Assembly: GCF_042678305.1 (NCBI RefSeq)
Contig: NZ_JBHUDT010000001.1
Source of the DNA: Gelatiniphilus marinus
Lineage (GTDB): Bacteria > Bacteroidota > Bacteroidia > Flavobacteriales > Flavobacteriaceae
Reading direction: 5' to 3' (one strand)
DNA length: 64,000 bases
Positions 41,029 through 50,889 of this stretch are shown piece after piece. A model generated the notes under the pieces. That model worked only from the letters and a program-made list of their open reading frames with translations. It was not told the DNA's origin and did no database searches. Numbering within the stretch: the first letter of the stretch is position 1; every line of letters begins with the position of its first letter. Both the position numbers and the translations under genes were made by a program.

Positions 41029-41877
41029 TTAATATTCCAGAAGTTTAAAGCTGATGTTTTGCCCCGTAAACTTTTGCGCCAAAACACTAATCGATGATTC
41101 TTTTAACTGTAAAATTCTGGGATAACCGCCCGTAGTTTGGCAATCGCGCATTAAAACAATAAGTTTTCCAGAAGGCGTTAGTTGCACCGTACCCGGAAGC
41201 ACCGACGAGGTTATTATGGGCTGCAAGCTATTATTTAAAGTGTCCTCCAATTGGTAAGCCATTCGGTTATTTTCTTTTGAAATTTTAAATGGTTTTGAAA
41301 ACAGTTTTTCTTGTTGTTCTTTGGAAAGCAAATCGAATTCCGGCCCCTTATATACTTCGATTTCATTTGCATTAAAATGATTGGCATTTACTTTAACTCG
41401 AGCATGCTTTGAATTGATTTCGATAAAATCCGAAACCGGCAACTCGCCATTTATACGCAGATTAAACGAATTGGTAATGCCTTTGTACATACTTCTGCTG
41501 CGCATGACTTTTTCGGTTTTAAAGCCACCCGAAATCGCTAAATAACATCTAAAACCGTAATTCAGTTTTCCAAAAGACAACACGTCTCCGGTTTTCATAG
41601 CTGTATTTTTATAAAGTTGGACTTGATTTGAATTGATTTTTGGCGACATATCTGCTCCAGAAATGCAAATGTTTGCATTGCCATAAAATTGAAGTGTGGC
41701 GCCCGTCATCGTCATTTCAATTACCGCAGTATTTTCATCGTTGCCCAATACAGCATTAGCCATGGTTGCCGAATAACGATCCATAACCCCGGAATATGGC
41801 ACGCCGTAATGCTGAAAACCGATGCGACCTAAATCCTGAATACTTGAATAAAACCCTGTTTTTATGACTTTAACCAT
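41029..41877 (-). CDS. pxpC: 5-oxoprolinase subunit C (PxpC, biotin-dependent carboxylase-like family)
   Basis: The 282-residue protein begins MVKVIKTGFYSSIQDLGRIGFQHYGVPYSG, recognisable in parts as IQDLGRIGFQHYGVP and SGVMDRYSATMANAVLG, the hallmark of the KipA/urea-amidolyase C-terminal domain family. With PxpA and PxpB it forms the prokaryotic ATP-dependent 5-oxoprolinase, which opens the ring of 5-oxoproline to glutamate. Its start overlaps the pxpB stop by eight bases. It is the last gene of the minus-strand cluster. Confidence 0.9.
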   Translation of the reverse strand: MVKVIKTGFYSSIQDLGRIGFQHYGVPYSGVMDRYSATMANAVLGNDENTAVIEMTMTGATLQFYGNANICISGADMSPKINSNQVQLYKNTAMKTGDVLSFGKLNYGFRCYLAISGGFKTEKVMRSRSMYKGITNSFNLRINGELPVSDFIEINSKHARVKVNANHFNANEIEVYKGPEFDLLSKEQQEKLFSKPFKISKENNRMAYQLEDTLNNSLQPIITSSVLPGTVQLTPSGKLIVLMRDCQTTGGYPRILQLKESSISVLAQKFTGQNISFKLLEY

Positions 41878-42601
41878 AGATGACCTCGCTTTCCAATTGA
41901 TAATCGCCTACATCAACAAGCGTTTTAATTTCGTGGTGTTTATTTAATGAAATTGGATAAAACTCTATACGGTCTCCGGATGTTGCAAAACACGGATTCT
42001 CTTTTTTTACGTCGAAAAAAGAAATGGGTGTATTCCCGATAATATTCCAACCGCCAGGGCTTTCATTCGGATAAACCCCAGTTTGATGGCCGCCAATGGC
42101 CACAGCCCCTTTTTCGATTTTTAATCTTGGGGTATCTTTTCTAGGAAAATAAAGCGTTTCATCCAAACCTCCCAAATACAAAAATCCGGGTAAAAAACCG
42201 ATAAAATAAACGGTGTAAACAGCTTGCGAATGCCGCTTAATAATGTCTTTTTTTGAACAGTTTTTAGCCTTAGACATCAGCTCTAAATCAATACCAAAAA
42301 AAGCATCGTAACACACCGGAATTTTCCATTTCTTAAATTTGGGTTGCTTATAAGTTGCATTCTGATTATAGATTTTTTTTAAGGTAGAGCATTGAGATTC
42401 AAAATCTATAATATTCTTTTTATAAGTAACTAATAATGAATTATATGCATGAGTTATATTAACGATAGATTTAATGTTGTTTTTTAATATTTTATCTTTA
42501 CAAGCCAATACATCAAAAAGTGTTTTTTTTGTGATTACAGATGGCCATTCAATCAAAATTGAACGTTCTCCATAGCGTTTATATACAAGGTTAAAGGCCA
42601 T
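41870..42601 (-). CDS. pxpB: 5-oxoprolinase subunit B (PxpB, KipI family)
   Basis: The 243-residue protein shows the family pattern: FNLVYKRYGERSILIEWP at the N-terminus, the C-terminal domain with YFIGFLPGFLYLGGLDETL, PRKDTPRLKIEKGAVAIGG and QTGVYPNESPGGWNIIG. It is the partner of PxpC, with which it forms the allophanate-hydrolase-like pair. It overlaps pxpC by eight bases and follows pxpA by five bases, so all three subunits are co-translated. Confidence 0.93.
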   Translation of the reverse strand: MAFNLVYKRYGERSILIEWPSVITKKTLFDVLACKDKILKNNIKSIVNITHAYNSLLVTYKKNIIDFESQCSTLKKIYNQNATYKQPKFKKWKIPVCYDAFFGIDLELMSKAKNCSKKDIIKRHSQAVYTVYFIGFLPGFLYLGGLDETLYFPRKDTPRLKIEKGAVAIGGHQTGVYPNESPGGWNIIGNTPISFFDVKKENPCFATSGDRIEFYPISLNKHHEIKTLVDVGDYQLESEVIYG

Positions 42602-42606
42602 AAAAA

Positions 42607-43347
42607 CTACATGATTTTCACCCCTTTTGCTTCCAAGTTTTTCCTTAGGGTTTTAACCAGGTTTACAGCCTCGGTATTATCGCCATGAACACAAAATGTA
42701 TCCGCTTTTATGGCAATTTCCGAGTCGTTAACAGCTCTAACCTTTCCAGTGGAAATCATGCGATACACATGGTTAACCAGGGTTACATCGCCACAAATCA
42801 GCGCATTGCTTTTATCTCTGGAAACCAGGGTTAAATCGTCGTTGTAATTTCTATCGGCGAAAGCTTCATAGATAATAGCGATGTTATTTTTAATCGCCAC
42901 ATCGGCAATTACCGATTTATAGGGCACGTATAATTTTACTGGAATGGCTATGCTCTTTATCGCTTCAACGATAATTTTTGCAGTCTTTTCGTTAACCGTA
43001 GCTACATTGTAAAGGGCACCGTGTGGTTTAATATGATGCAATCTGGCGTGCTCTTCTTTTAAAATATTCAATAAATCGCGAATCTGTTTTTTTATCGATT
43101 TGTACAACACCACCGAAGGCATTTTCATGGCCACTCTTCCAAAGTTTTCTTTATCGGGAAACGAGGGGTGCGCTCCTATTTTTACGTCGTGTTTTTTTGC
43201 CAACCGTACAACGCTTCGCATAGTTTCGCTATCACCTGCATGACCTCCGCAGGCAATATTACAGCTAGAAATATATGGCATTAATTGTGATTCGTTACCA
43301 ATGCCTTCACCCAAATCTACATTGATATCAATCTTGTAATTTTGCAT
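42607..43347 (-). CDS. pxpA: 5-oxoprolinase subunit A (PxpA, LamB/YcsF family)
   Basis: The 246-residue TIM-barrel-like protein starts KIDINVDLGEGIGNE and has SCNIACGGHAGDSETMRSVV, IGAHPSFPDKENFGR, HIKPHGALYN and FCVHGDNTEAVNLVK: the complete YcsF signature. Its ATG overlaps the TAA of the Nramp transporter gene by one base. PxpA is the catalytic partner that lets 5-oxoproline be phosphorylated and opened. Confidence 0.95.
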   Translation of the reverse strand: MQNYKIDINVDLGEGIGNESQLMPYISSCNIACGGHAGDSETMRSVVRLAKKHDVKIGAHPSFPDKENFGRVAMKMPSVVLYKSIKKQIRDLLNILKEEHARLHHIKPHGALYNVATVNEKTAKIIVEAIKSIAIPVKLYVPYKSVIADVAIKNNIAIIYEAFADRNYNDDLTLVSRDKSNALICGDVTLVNHVYRMISTGKVRAVNDSEIAIKADTFCVHGDNTEAVNLVKTLRKNLEAKGVKIM

Positions 43348-44576
43348 TAAAAGAGGTTTAATTGAAACACTTTGTTAAGCGTAGCTAACGATAGTAAGAT
43401 ACTAATTCCTAGAATAATAATCCCGAAAATATTTTGTTTTACATTATTTACATGCATCTTCAAAATAGATTTTTTATTCATAACCCAAATTAAAAAACCA
43501 GCAATAATGGGCAATAGGATGCCATTTGTAACTTGGGCGAATTTTATAATTTCTATTGATTTTATTCCTGATGAAGCGGATATTACACCAACAAGCAAAA
43601 CAATTATCCAAACTGCTCGAAACTTTTTAGATTGCATATTGGTGCTCCAACCCAAACAGCCCGTTGCCACATAAGCCGCTGCCAATGGCGCTGTAATGGC
43701 ACTGGTAATGCCAGCCGCAAACAAACCTATAGCTAAAAAATATTTTGCAAAACTCCCGAATAACGGCTCTAATCCTTTGGCTAAATCTGCCGCATTATTT
43801 ATGTCTTGGGTTTGAATGGATGCGGCCGAAATAATGATGCACATAGAAACCAACCCGCCTAAAACAACTGCGACCAAAGTATCTTTTCTTGCGAATTTTA
43901 AATCTGATTCGTTATGCCATTTTTGTTTGACTAAAGACGCATGTAAAAATAAATTGTAAGGCACAACGGTTGTTCCAATTAAAGCAATGACTGTTAACAT
44001 GCTATCTTTTGGAAACTTGGGGATAAATACGCCGTTTAAAATTTCAGAAAAATTGGGTTTGGTAATCATAGCCGTAATCAGAAAAGCTAAACTCATTAAA
44101 ATAACAAGAAATACCAGCGCGTGTTGAAGTATTTTATAATTCCCTAAATAGAGCAAAACGAAAGCAATAATGCCTATCGCAACACTCAAAAAATTAATTG
44201 AAATTCCTGCCATGTCAACATTTGAATTTCCAACAATAGTTTCTAAACCTAAAACGCCACCGCTTATATTTCCGGCTTCGTAAGCGGCATTGCCAATTAC
44301 AATGGCAGACAGTATTAATATAATAGCAAGCGTTTTTAATACGGGGTTTTTAATTTCGCTTCTAATGGCTTGCGCCAATCCATTTTGTGAAATAATCCCC
44401 AGTCTTGCAGCCATTTCCTGTAAAACAATGGTTGCTATAATGGAGAGCAACATCGCCCAAAGTAAGGCATACCCAAAGCCCACGCCAGCAAGTGTGCAAA
44501 CGGTTACGGTGCCCGGTCCAATAAACGCAGCTGCGACTAATGGCCCAGGACCAATGTTTTTAAACCAGTTTTGCAT
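43347..44576 (-). CDS. Nramp-family divalent-cation transporter-like membrane protein (YcsG-like)
   Basis: The 409-residue protein has about eleven membrane helices and the Nramp features GPGPLVAAAFIGPGTVTVCT on helix 1 and VVPYNLFLHASLVKQKW on helix 6. In canonical Nramp helix 1 reads DPGN and helix 6 MPH; here GPGT and VPYN replace them, so metal binding is doubtful and transport of an organic acid or 5-oxoproline is possible. B. subtilis YcsG next to YcsF has the same arrangement. The gene is translationally coupled to pxpA and follows the tricorn-like gene by 12 bases. Confidence 0.85.
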   Translation of the reverse strand: MQNWFKNIGPGPLVAAAFIGPGTVTVCTLAGVGFGYALLWAMLLSIIATIVLQEMAARLGIISQNGLAQAIRSEIKNPVLKTLAIILILSAIVIGNAAYEAGNISGGVLGLETIVGNSNVDMAGISINFLSVAIGIIAFVLLYLGNYKILQHALVFLVILMSLAFLITAMITKPNFSEILNGVFIPKFPKDSMLTVIALIGTTVVPYNLFLHASLVKQKWHNESDLKFARKDTLVAVVLGGLVSMCIIISAASIQTQDINNAADLAKGLEPLFGSFAKYFLAIGLFAAGITSAITAPLAAAYVATGCLGWSTNMQSKKFRAVWIIVLLVGVISASSGIKSIEIIKFAQVTNGILLPIIAGFLIWVMNKKSILKMHVNNVKQNIFGIIILGISILLSLATLNKVFQLNLF

Positions 44577-44588
44577 ATAAGTTTATAT

Positions 44589-47500
44589 CTATAGTTGCTT
44601 TAACAATTCATCGACTGCTTTTTTAAGTTGTGTATCTTGGTTGTTTGCTTTATCATCTGGATTATTTAGCACTAAAATATCTGGGACTGCTGGTACAAAA
44701 TCCATGTTATCGCCAGTCGATTTTACAAACCAACCTCTAAACGGCATTCTAACGCTAGAGCCATCGATTAATCGAGCCGAACCTGTTGAAATAACCGCTC
44801 CAAAAGTAGGTTCGCCAACCAAAGTACCAATATTCAATGCTTTGTACGCATGCGAAAATATTTCGGCATTCGAATAGCTGGTATGATTACACAGCGCTAT
44901 AGATGGTTTGGTCCAAGCCGCTAAAGGCAAACGCTCGCTAAACGGATAATGCTCTTTAAATTTTGTATGTTCGGTTTTTAAATTTCCAGCAGCGCCGCGA
45001 GGCACCGTATAAGCGTGTTGCTTTACGTTTAAAACCGCCATAAGATAATCGGTTGTCCAACCACCACCGTTAAATCGCACATCTATTACCAATCCTTTTT
45101 TACCCAAACCGGCAGCAGTGAGTTCGCGCTCAAAACGCTCGAAACTCGTCCAGTTCATCCCTTGAATATGAATGTAACCCAACTGCCCATTCGAGTATTT
45201 TTCTGTCAGTCGTTTACGTTCTTTTACCCAAGCTTTATAATTTTCAAATCGGTTGCTGTTTGTAGGTCTTATTACAACTTCAACGGCATTATTTCCTCGT
45301 TTAACATCTAAATAAATCTTCTCGTTTGCAGTGCCTTCCAACAAGCTGTAAACATTCAAATCTTTAGTAAGTTTAGTGCCGTTTACCGCCGTAATTACAT
45401 CGCCGACACGTATTTTACTGATGCTTCTATCGGCAGGCATGTCGCCAATTACCGCCTCAACTTTTAAACTTCCGTTGTTATTGGGCGTAAACTCCAGCCC
45501 TAACAAACCGGTGCTTTGTCTTTGCAAATCTTCGCGAGATTCTCCAGAACGGAAGCCCATGTGACTCGCGTTTACCTGACCCAGCATCCAATTGAACATG
45601 TTTTGGAAATCTATTCTGGTGGAAGCGCCCATAGCCAAAGGCTTGTAGGTTTTCTTTAGGGCATTCCAATCGCGACCATGAAAATTGGGATCGTAAAACC
45701 CATCGTTAAGTGCTTTCCAAGCTTCCTCGAATATTTGATTTGATTCTTCGTGGTAATTCACATTCAATCGCGCCGAAATAGGAAGGCTTTCCGTTTTATC
45801 AGACGACATATTAATTTTTGAAAGACTACCAAATCCGCTGGTCATGTACAAGTTTGAATATTTATTGTCGGTTACAATATTGGAAGGTCTTTTATTGCCA
45901 TTTGTAATGGCTTTTCTGTCTTTTCCTTCCCATGAAATTTTAAACAAATCGGATTCGGTATCTGGATTGCCTCTGGTGCCATTGCCCGTAGTGTAGTAAA
46001 TGGTTTTTCCGTCTTTTGAAAATGCCCTACCAAACTCGCCGCCCGTAAATGAAGTAACCTGTATTTGACGCTCGTGGATGTCTTTAAAATCGATTACAAT
46101 GTTCTTAACCGCATCTTTATCTTTTTTGTCATTGTCGTTTTTCTTGTCGTTCTTTTTGCTTTTATTCTTGTCATCTTCATCATCGTCTTCTTTCCAATCT
46201 TCAGCTGTTTTTTCCCAATCTGCCTTATTTAACCAAGTAAACCAAACATCGTAATCGCCATTATTTCTATTGGATGAAAACATTAATTTTTTTCCATCGG
46301 CACTCCAAACCGGACCATAATCTTGTTTTGGATGCATCGAAATGTTTACTGGTTTTTTGGAGTTATCGGCTTTATGAATATAAATTTCGCTGTTAAAATC
46401 TAGATCGCTCAAGCTGTACGCCAACCATTTGGAATCTGGCGACCACGACACGTTATCGGCGGTATCCCAACCATCAAGCAAAATGGTTTCGTTTGAAATT
46501 TTCCCTGAGCTATCTATGTTCGCAACCACAAGCATACCCCGACCTCTTTGAAATGCCAATTGTTTTCCGTTGGGAGACATTACCAAATTACTTTCGTTTT
46601 CTTTGGTTTTTGTAATTCTTTCAACCCGATGTTTTAAGGTTTTAAAGAGGTTTGATTCTTTTTTATCATCGGAAGTTACCACGTACAAATCATTCTGTCC
46701 GTCTCTATCCGAAATAAAAATTAAGGTGCTATCGTTAACCCAAGTTGCCATTCTGTCTCTGTACGATGAATTTGAAACGTTTACCGTTCGGCTTTTTTCT
46801 TTATCATTTTCCCTTAAAAATATTTCGCCCCTAATGTTCAACGCACTGTATTTTCCGTTTGGCGATACGGCAATTTCGCCAATTCTGTTGGAGTATGTTT
46901 TGCGCTCCACAGGATCGAATCTGTAATCTGAAGCGATATCAATGTTTACTTCTTTTTGGGATTTGGTTGCCGTATCCATTACAAAAACCTTATCGGCTTG
47001 AGCCATAATTATAGCATTTCCGTTTCTGCTCACATGAAACGAAAATAGGCCCATATCCTTAAACGCACTTACCTGCTTTATTGGTCCTTCTTTCGTGCCC
47101 GCATCAGAAATATTTAGTTGGTGTACGTTATATTTTCCGCTTCGTGCCGATTGAAAATAAATGGTATTGTTATTGCCCCATTGCGGATAAAAATCGTTGC
47201 CATCAAAAGTGGTTAGTTGTGTGTATTTATCATTTTTAATATCGTACAACCACAAATCCCTATTTGCCGAACCGCGATACGCTTCACGCTGGATTCTGCA
47301 ATTTCCCTTTACAAAAACAATAAATTTTCCGTTGGGTGATAATTTGGAATCGAAGCCCAATGTGGTCATAAACCTATGTGGCGTTCCGCCTTTATCGCTT
47401 ACTTTATGTGTTTCGTATTCGCGTTCAACTTGGGCAAAATTCCGTCGTGTTGAAAATAAAATATCACCATTATTTGTGTAATCTGTTAAATAATCGGTGG

Positions 47501-47822
47501 TTGAATGATACGTGATTCTCTGCGACAATCCGCCATTTGACGGTATGGTAAAAACATCGTAATTCCCAAACCTGTTGCTCTGAAATGCAATGGTTTTTCC
47601 GTCTGCGCTCCACAGCGGATTGGTATCGTAACCTTCGTGAACGGTTAGTCGTTTTGCGTTTTTACCGTTTATATTTGTGGTCCAAATATCGCCCTGAAAA
47701 TTAAAGGTTATTTGCGTGCCATCGGCATTTAAAGACGGTGAATTTACCAATGGGTTTTGTGCAGATACAGCGTTGGCAAACAATAAGCTGCATGCCAAAA
47801 GCATTAAAGAAAATGGTTTCAT
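44589..47822 (-). CDS. Tricorn-like secreted S41 protease with PD40 beta-propeller
   Basis: The 1077-residue protein has a signal peptide (SLLFANAVSAQNP), an N-terminal PD40/WD40-like propeller (about 25-530, repeats such as SPNGKFIVFVKG, SWSPDSKWLAYSLSD and WSADGKKLMFSSNR), a strongly charged low-complexity linker (about 540-575, with WKEDDDEDDKNKSK), a tricorn C1/PDZ region (about 715-890) and the S41 core with GLVIDVRFNGGGWTTDYL and CNHTSYSNAEIFSHAYK, where Ser of SYSNAE is the likely nucleophile. It would degrade oligopeptides in the periplasm. The Nramp-pxpABC genes follow at once, suggesting shared expression. Confidence 0.92.
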   Translation of the reverse strand: MKPFSLMLLACSLLFANAVSAQNPLVNSPSLNADGTQITFNFQGDIWTTNINGKNAKRLTVHEGYDTNPLWSADGKTIAFQSNRFGNYDVFTIPSNGGLSQRITYHSTTDYLTDYTNNGDILFSTRRNFAQVEREYETHKVSDKGGTPHRFMTTLGFDSKLSPNGKFIVFVKGNCRIQREAYRGSANRDLWLYDIKNDKYTQLTTFDGNDFYPQWGNNNTIYFQSARSGKYNVHQLNISDAGTKEGPIKQVSAFKDMGLFSFHVSRNGNAIIMAQADKVFVMDTATKSQKEVNIDIASDYRFDPVERKTYSNRIGEIAVSPNGKYSALNIRGEIFLRENDKEKSRTVNVSNSSYRDRMATWVNDSTLIFISDRDGQNDLYVVTSDDKKESNLFKTLKHRVERITKTKENESNLVMSPNGKQLAFQRGRGMLVVANIDSSGKISNETILLDGWDTADNVSWSPDSKWLAYSLSDLDFNSEIYIHKADNSKKPVNISMHPKQDYGPVWSADGKKLMFSSNRNNGDYDVWFTWLNKADWEKTAEDWKEDDDEDDKNKSKKNDKKNDNDKKDKDAVKNIVIDFKDIHERQIQVTSFTGGEFGRAFSKDGKTIYYTTGNGTRGNPDTESDLFKISWEGKDRKAITNGNKRPSNIVTDNKYSNLYMTSGFGSLSKINMSSDKTESLPISARLNVNYHEESNQIFEEAWKALNDGFYDPNFHGRDWNALKKTYKPLAMGASTRIDFQNMFNWMLGQVNASHMGFRSGESREDLQRQSTGLLGLEFTPNNNGSLKVEAVIGDMPADRSISKIRVGDVITAVNGTKLTKDLNVYSLLEGTANEKIYLDVKRGNNAVEVVIRPTNSNRFENYKAWVKERKRLTEKYSNGQLGYIHIQGMNWTSFERFERELTAAGLGKKGLVIDVRFNGGGWTTDYLMAVLNVKQHAYTVPRGAAGNLKTEHTKFKEHYPFSERLPLAAWTKPSIALCNHTSYSNAEIFSHAYKALNIGTLVGEPTFGAVISTGSARLIDGSSVRMPFRGWFVKSTGDNMDFVPAVPDILVLNNPDDKANNQDTQLKKAVDELLKQL

Positions 47823-47911
47823 TTGTTTAGTAAATTAGTTTAATGAAGAAAAATATAAAAAATTAAAGACATACTTGTTGTTTACAATGGCTTTAACATA
47901 ATATTGAGATT

Positions 47912-49057
47912 CTATTTGATCTTGGCTGTTGAATTAAGCGCGTAAATCGCGAAACTTCCCAACCAATGGCCGCCCTCGTAACTATCGCCAACAATATTTG
48001 GCAACGAATAATTTATGTGGTGATTGGCGATGTTTTTTAAATGATTGTACTCCGGTAATCCTTCGGCAATTTTATTTAAACTCCACGCACGCGAAAAATT
48101 TACGCCATCCAAATGCACCAATTTTCCATCGGTTCTGTCGGACACTTTTCCTGTTTCGAGTTTGAAGTTTTTATCTTTTAACTGCGGAAGAAATTCATGC
48201 AACCACACTTTGAAATCCTCAATTGATAGCACGCGTTTCATTAAAGCGGCTTCCTCTAAACAGGGCGATAAAAAATCAAAACCACTGGGTCCCCAAGTTA
48301 TTGGGCAACCGATATCTTTTAAATAAAAATCTTTGGCGCGTTGAGTAATTAGGTTTTTAAGTGTTTCGTTATTTACGCTTAAAGCATAATCGAAAGCAAA
48401 AGACAACCCGAACGCGGTATTTGTATGTTCGCCAACTCTTATTGGGTAATTTAATTTGGGAAGAAATTCTATGTATTTTCCAACAATTAAATCGGTTAGC
48501 GGTTGTAAATTGGTTTCTAGGGTTTGTGCGGTTTCATCGTCCCAAGTATGCAGTTCTTCAGCGAGTTTTAACAACCACGCCCAACCATAGGTACGCTCGT
48601 AAGATGTGTTGTGTTTACCGTAAAAATATTGCACTTCGGATTCAATATTTTCTTTTGAAATGTTATTGAGAAGTTGATTTTTAATGTCATCAGCATTATC
48701 AATATCCGGGAACTGTTTGAGTAAACTCACCAAACTCCAATGCCCGTGAACGGACGAATGCCAATCGAAACACCCATAAAACGCAGGATGCAATGCGCTT
48801 GGGGATTTTAAATCGTCATCGCCACCAATCGTTTGGTTGAGTTTGTTTGGATATTCGGTATTGATGCAATGCATCGGTAATTGTGCTAAGGTATTTGCAC
48901 CTTTTAAGTCCAGTTTTGGAATGCCTAAAATGGGTTTGGATTGCGATGCTGAAACCAGTTCTGTTTTGGTTTCAGTAGCTTGTTGTTTTTCTTTTTTGGT
49001 GTTACAGCTTAGGGTTAAAACTGTTATTGTTATAAATAATGCGATGTGTTTTTTCAT
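47912..49057 (-). CDS. DUF2891 family lipoprotein
   Basis: The 381-residue protein has an SPII lipoprotein signal (TVLTLSCNTKKEK, Cys about 18) and a helical body matching DUF2891: HPAFYGCFDWHSSVHGHWSL, YGWAWLLKLAEELHTW, VGEHTNTAFGLSFAFDYA, and GPSGFDFLSPCLEEAALMKR. The DWHS-x-VHGHW region suggests a toroid of helices with conserved His, as in some glycoside-active proteins, but activity is unknown. It has its own upstream region and a 90-base gap to the tricorn gene, so it may be the first gene of that transcript. Confidence 0.85.
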   Translation of the reverse strand: MKKHIALFITITVLTLSCNTKKEKQQATETKTELVSASQSKPILGIPKLDLKGANTLAQLPMHCINTEYPNKLNQTIGGDDDLKSPSALHPAFYGCFDWHSSVHGHWSLVSLLKQFPDIDNADDIKNQLLNNISKENIESEVQYFYGKHNTSYERTYGWAWLLKLAEELHTWDDETAQTLETNLQPLTDLIVGKYIEFLPKLNYPIRVGEHTNTAFGLSFAFDYALSVNNETLKNLITQRAKDFYLKDIGCPITWGPSGFDFLSPCLEEAALMKRVLSIEDFKVWLHEFLPQLKDKNFKLETGKVSDRTDGKLVHLDGVNFSRAWSLNKIAEGLPEYNHLKNIANHHINYSLPNIVGDSYEGGHWLGSFAIYALNSTAKIK

Positions 49058-49437
49058 ATTGTAAATATAATTGTTAGTTGGTAAATTTCGAAAAACTATT
49101 TATACTTATTGAAATGGATAAGGGTTTTAATGTTACATCAATAATTAGGAAAAATATAGTGTAACGTTATGCTGTCCGGATAGCTATCGGTATCGCTTTA
49201 ACATCTCGTTATTATTTACCAAACAGCAATTTGCTGAATGTGATTCTGAAACAAGTTCAGTAAACCTAACAAATTGTGTTATAATGCAGATAATCATTCA
49301 GTATTATTAAGAAGTATAGTATTTGTTATATACCATCTTATCTATCCGTAGGCTTTTTTAATTGGTTTTTTTATTATTGATGAAGCCTCGAGTTACCAAC
49401 ACAGCTTTAAACCATAACTTTAAATATCCAATTAAAC
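49058..49437. other. Gene-free stretch with degraded dispersed repeats
   Basis: These 380 bases separate two minus-strand genes. GTCCGGATAGCTATCGGTAT (49172-49191) with GCTTTAACATCTCG, and CAGCAATTTGCTGAATGTG with CTGAAACAAGTTCAG (49225-49262), resemble fragments of dispersed flavobacterial repeats with inverted GCTGAA/TTCAG arms. No gene or clear terminator could be supported. Confidence 0.45.
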
Positions 49438-50832
49438 CTAACTTACCCACTTCATCATTAAAGCACAAGCAAAGGCGGCATAAGTACCCAAGGCGTAGCC
49501 CAAAACCGCCAATAAAACACCAACCGGTGCTAGCGAAGGATGGAAAGCACCAGCAACCACAGGTGCCGATGCAGCGCCACCAATATTAGCCTTAGATCCT
49601 ACCGCCAAAAAGAAATAAGGTGCTTTAATAATTTTTGCTACGATAAACAGTAAGCCTACGTGAATAATCATCCAAACGAAACCAATGGCAAATAAGCTTA
49701 TATTTTCTATAATGGCGTTTAAATTCATTTTCATGCCTATGGCCGCTACGAGTATGTAAATAAAAACCGTTCCTATTTTACTGGCTCCGGCGCCTTCGTA
49801 ACTTTTAACCTTGGTAAACGATAGCAAAACACCAAGGGTTGTTGCGACAATAATGAGCCAAAAAAACGAACTTCCAAGTCCGAAATCGACTAAAAGCGGC
49901 GCGTTTTCTTTTACCCAAACGCTTAGGTTATCGCCTACTATGTGCCCTATTGCCGTAACACCAAAACCAATGCCCAAAAGAATCATAAAATCGTTAAATG
50001 ATGGTACTCTAGCGGTTTCCAAACTAAACTTTTCCATTTTGTTTTTTAGTGTGGTAATAGACGAGTTATCGGCTTTAAAGTAATTGTCTATTTTATCGGA
50101 TTTAGCCACACCAAGCAACAAGAATATCATCCAAACTTCGGCAACCAAAACATCAACCACAGCCATAATGCTAAACAAGCTGTCGCCAACTTCCCATTGC
50201 TCTTTCATGGCCAATTGGTTGGCGCCGCCTCCAATCCAACTTCCTGCCACGGTAGAGAGGCCTTTCCACAATTCGGTGCCTTCTACAGAAACTAAAATAT
50301 CTGGGGCCACAAATTTAAAAAACAAAATAGCCAATGGACCACCAATCATAACTCCAACGGTTGCTGTTAAAAACATAATTAAGGCTTTAGAGCCAAGTTT
50401 AAACACACCTTTTAAATCGATGCTCATGGTTAAAAGCACCAACGATGCGGGCAATAAAAATCGAGACGATACGTAGTACAATTTACTGCCACCAACAAAT
50501 TGCGAGTACTCCGATGGGTTAATGTTATTGGCCATTGCATATTCTTTTAAAGTATGTAAATTGCTAACACCATCTAAATTTCCGTAAAGCGATTGCAAGT
50601 GTTTTATGGTTGCCGAAACATCAATCCATTTGTCGGCAATCAACCCAACAGAACTTAGTATGGAGGGAATAAAATAGCATAATAATAGCGCGGGGACAAT
50701 GCTGTAAAATTTTGAAAAACGAGGTAAACTCGATGAATAAAATATGAGTGCGAGCGTTACGGCTAAAATGCCAAAAATAATGGTGTCGTTGGCAAATAAA
50801 GGGATGTCGCTGCTAATTTCTGCTAAATTCAT
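49438..50832 (-). CDS. DUF819 family membrane protein (YjcL-like)
   Basis: The 464-residue protein has about eleven membrane helices. SWIGGGANQLAMKEQWEVGD and the C-terminal GSKANIGGAASAPVVAGAFH are the family markers, related in pattern to anion/malonate or glutamate/sodium symporter-like folds. The family is predicted to transport an unknown substrate across the inner membrane. It is a single gene, with 57 bases separating it from the Sua5-type gene upstream on the same strand. Confidence 0.9.
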   Translation of the reverse strand: MNLAEISSDIPLFANDTIIFGILAVTLALIFYSSSLPRFSKFYSIVPALLLCYFIPSILSSVGLIADKWIDVSATIKHLQSLYGNLDGVSNLHTLKEYAMANNINPSEYSQFVGGSKLYYVSSRFLLPASLVLLTMSIDLKGVFKLGSKALIMFLTATVGVMIGGPLAILFFKFVAPDILVSVEGTELWKGLSTVAGSWIGGGANQLAMKEQWEVGDSLFSIMAVVDVLVAEVWMIFLLLGVAKSDKIDNYFKADNSSITTLKNKMEKFSLETARVPSFNDFMILLGIGFGVTAIGHIVGDNLSVWVKENAPLLVDFGLGSSFFWLIIVATTLGVLLSFTKVKSYEGAGASKIGTVFIYILVAAIGMKMNLNAIIENISLFAIGFVWMIIHVGLLFIVAKIIKAPYFFLAVGSKANIGGAASAPVVAGAFHPSLAPVGVLLAVLGYALGTYAAFACALMMKWVS

Positions 50833-50889
50833 AAACTGGTGTTAAGTTAAAATGGTTTTGTGAAATATGATTTTGTTTTAAAAAAGTAA

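Noticed and set aside
45191..45669. Short frames opposite and within the tricorn gene
   Set aside because: All lie inside the 1077-residue frame with continuous protease motifs.
50084..50476. 130-codon plus-strand frame opposite the DUF819 gene
   Set aside because: Antisense shadow; the real gene has family motifs through the same interval.
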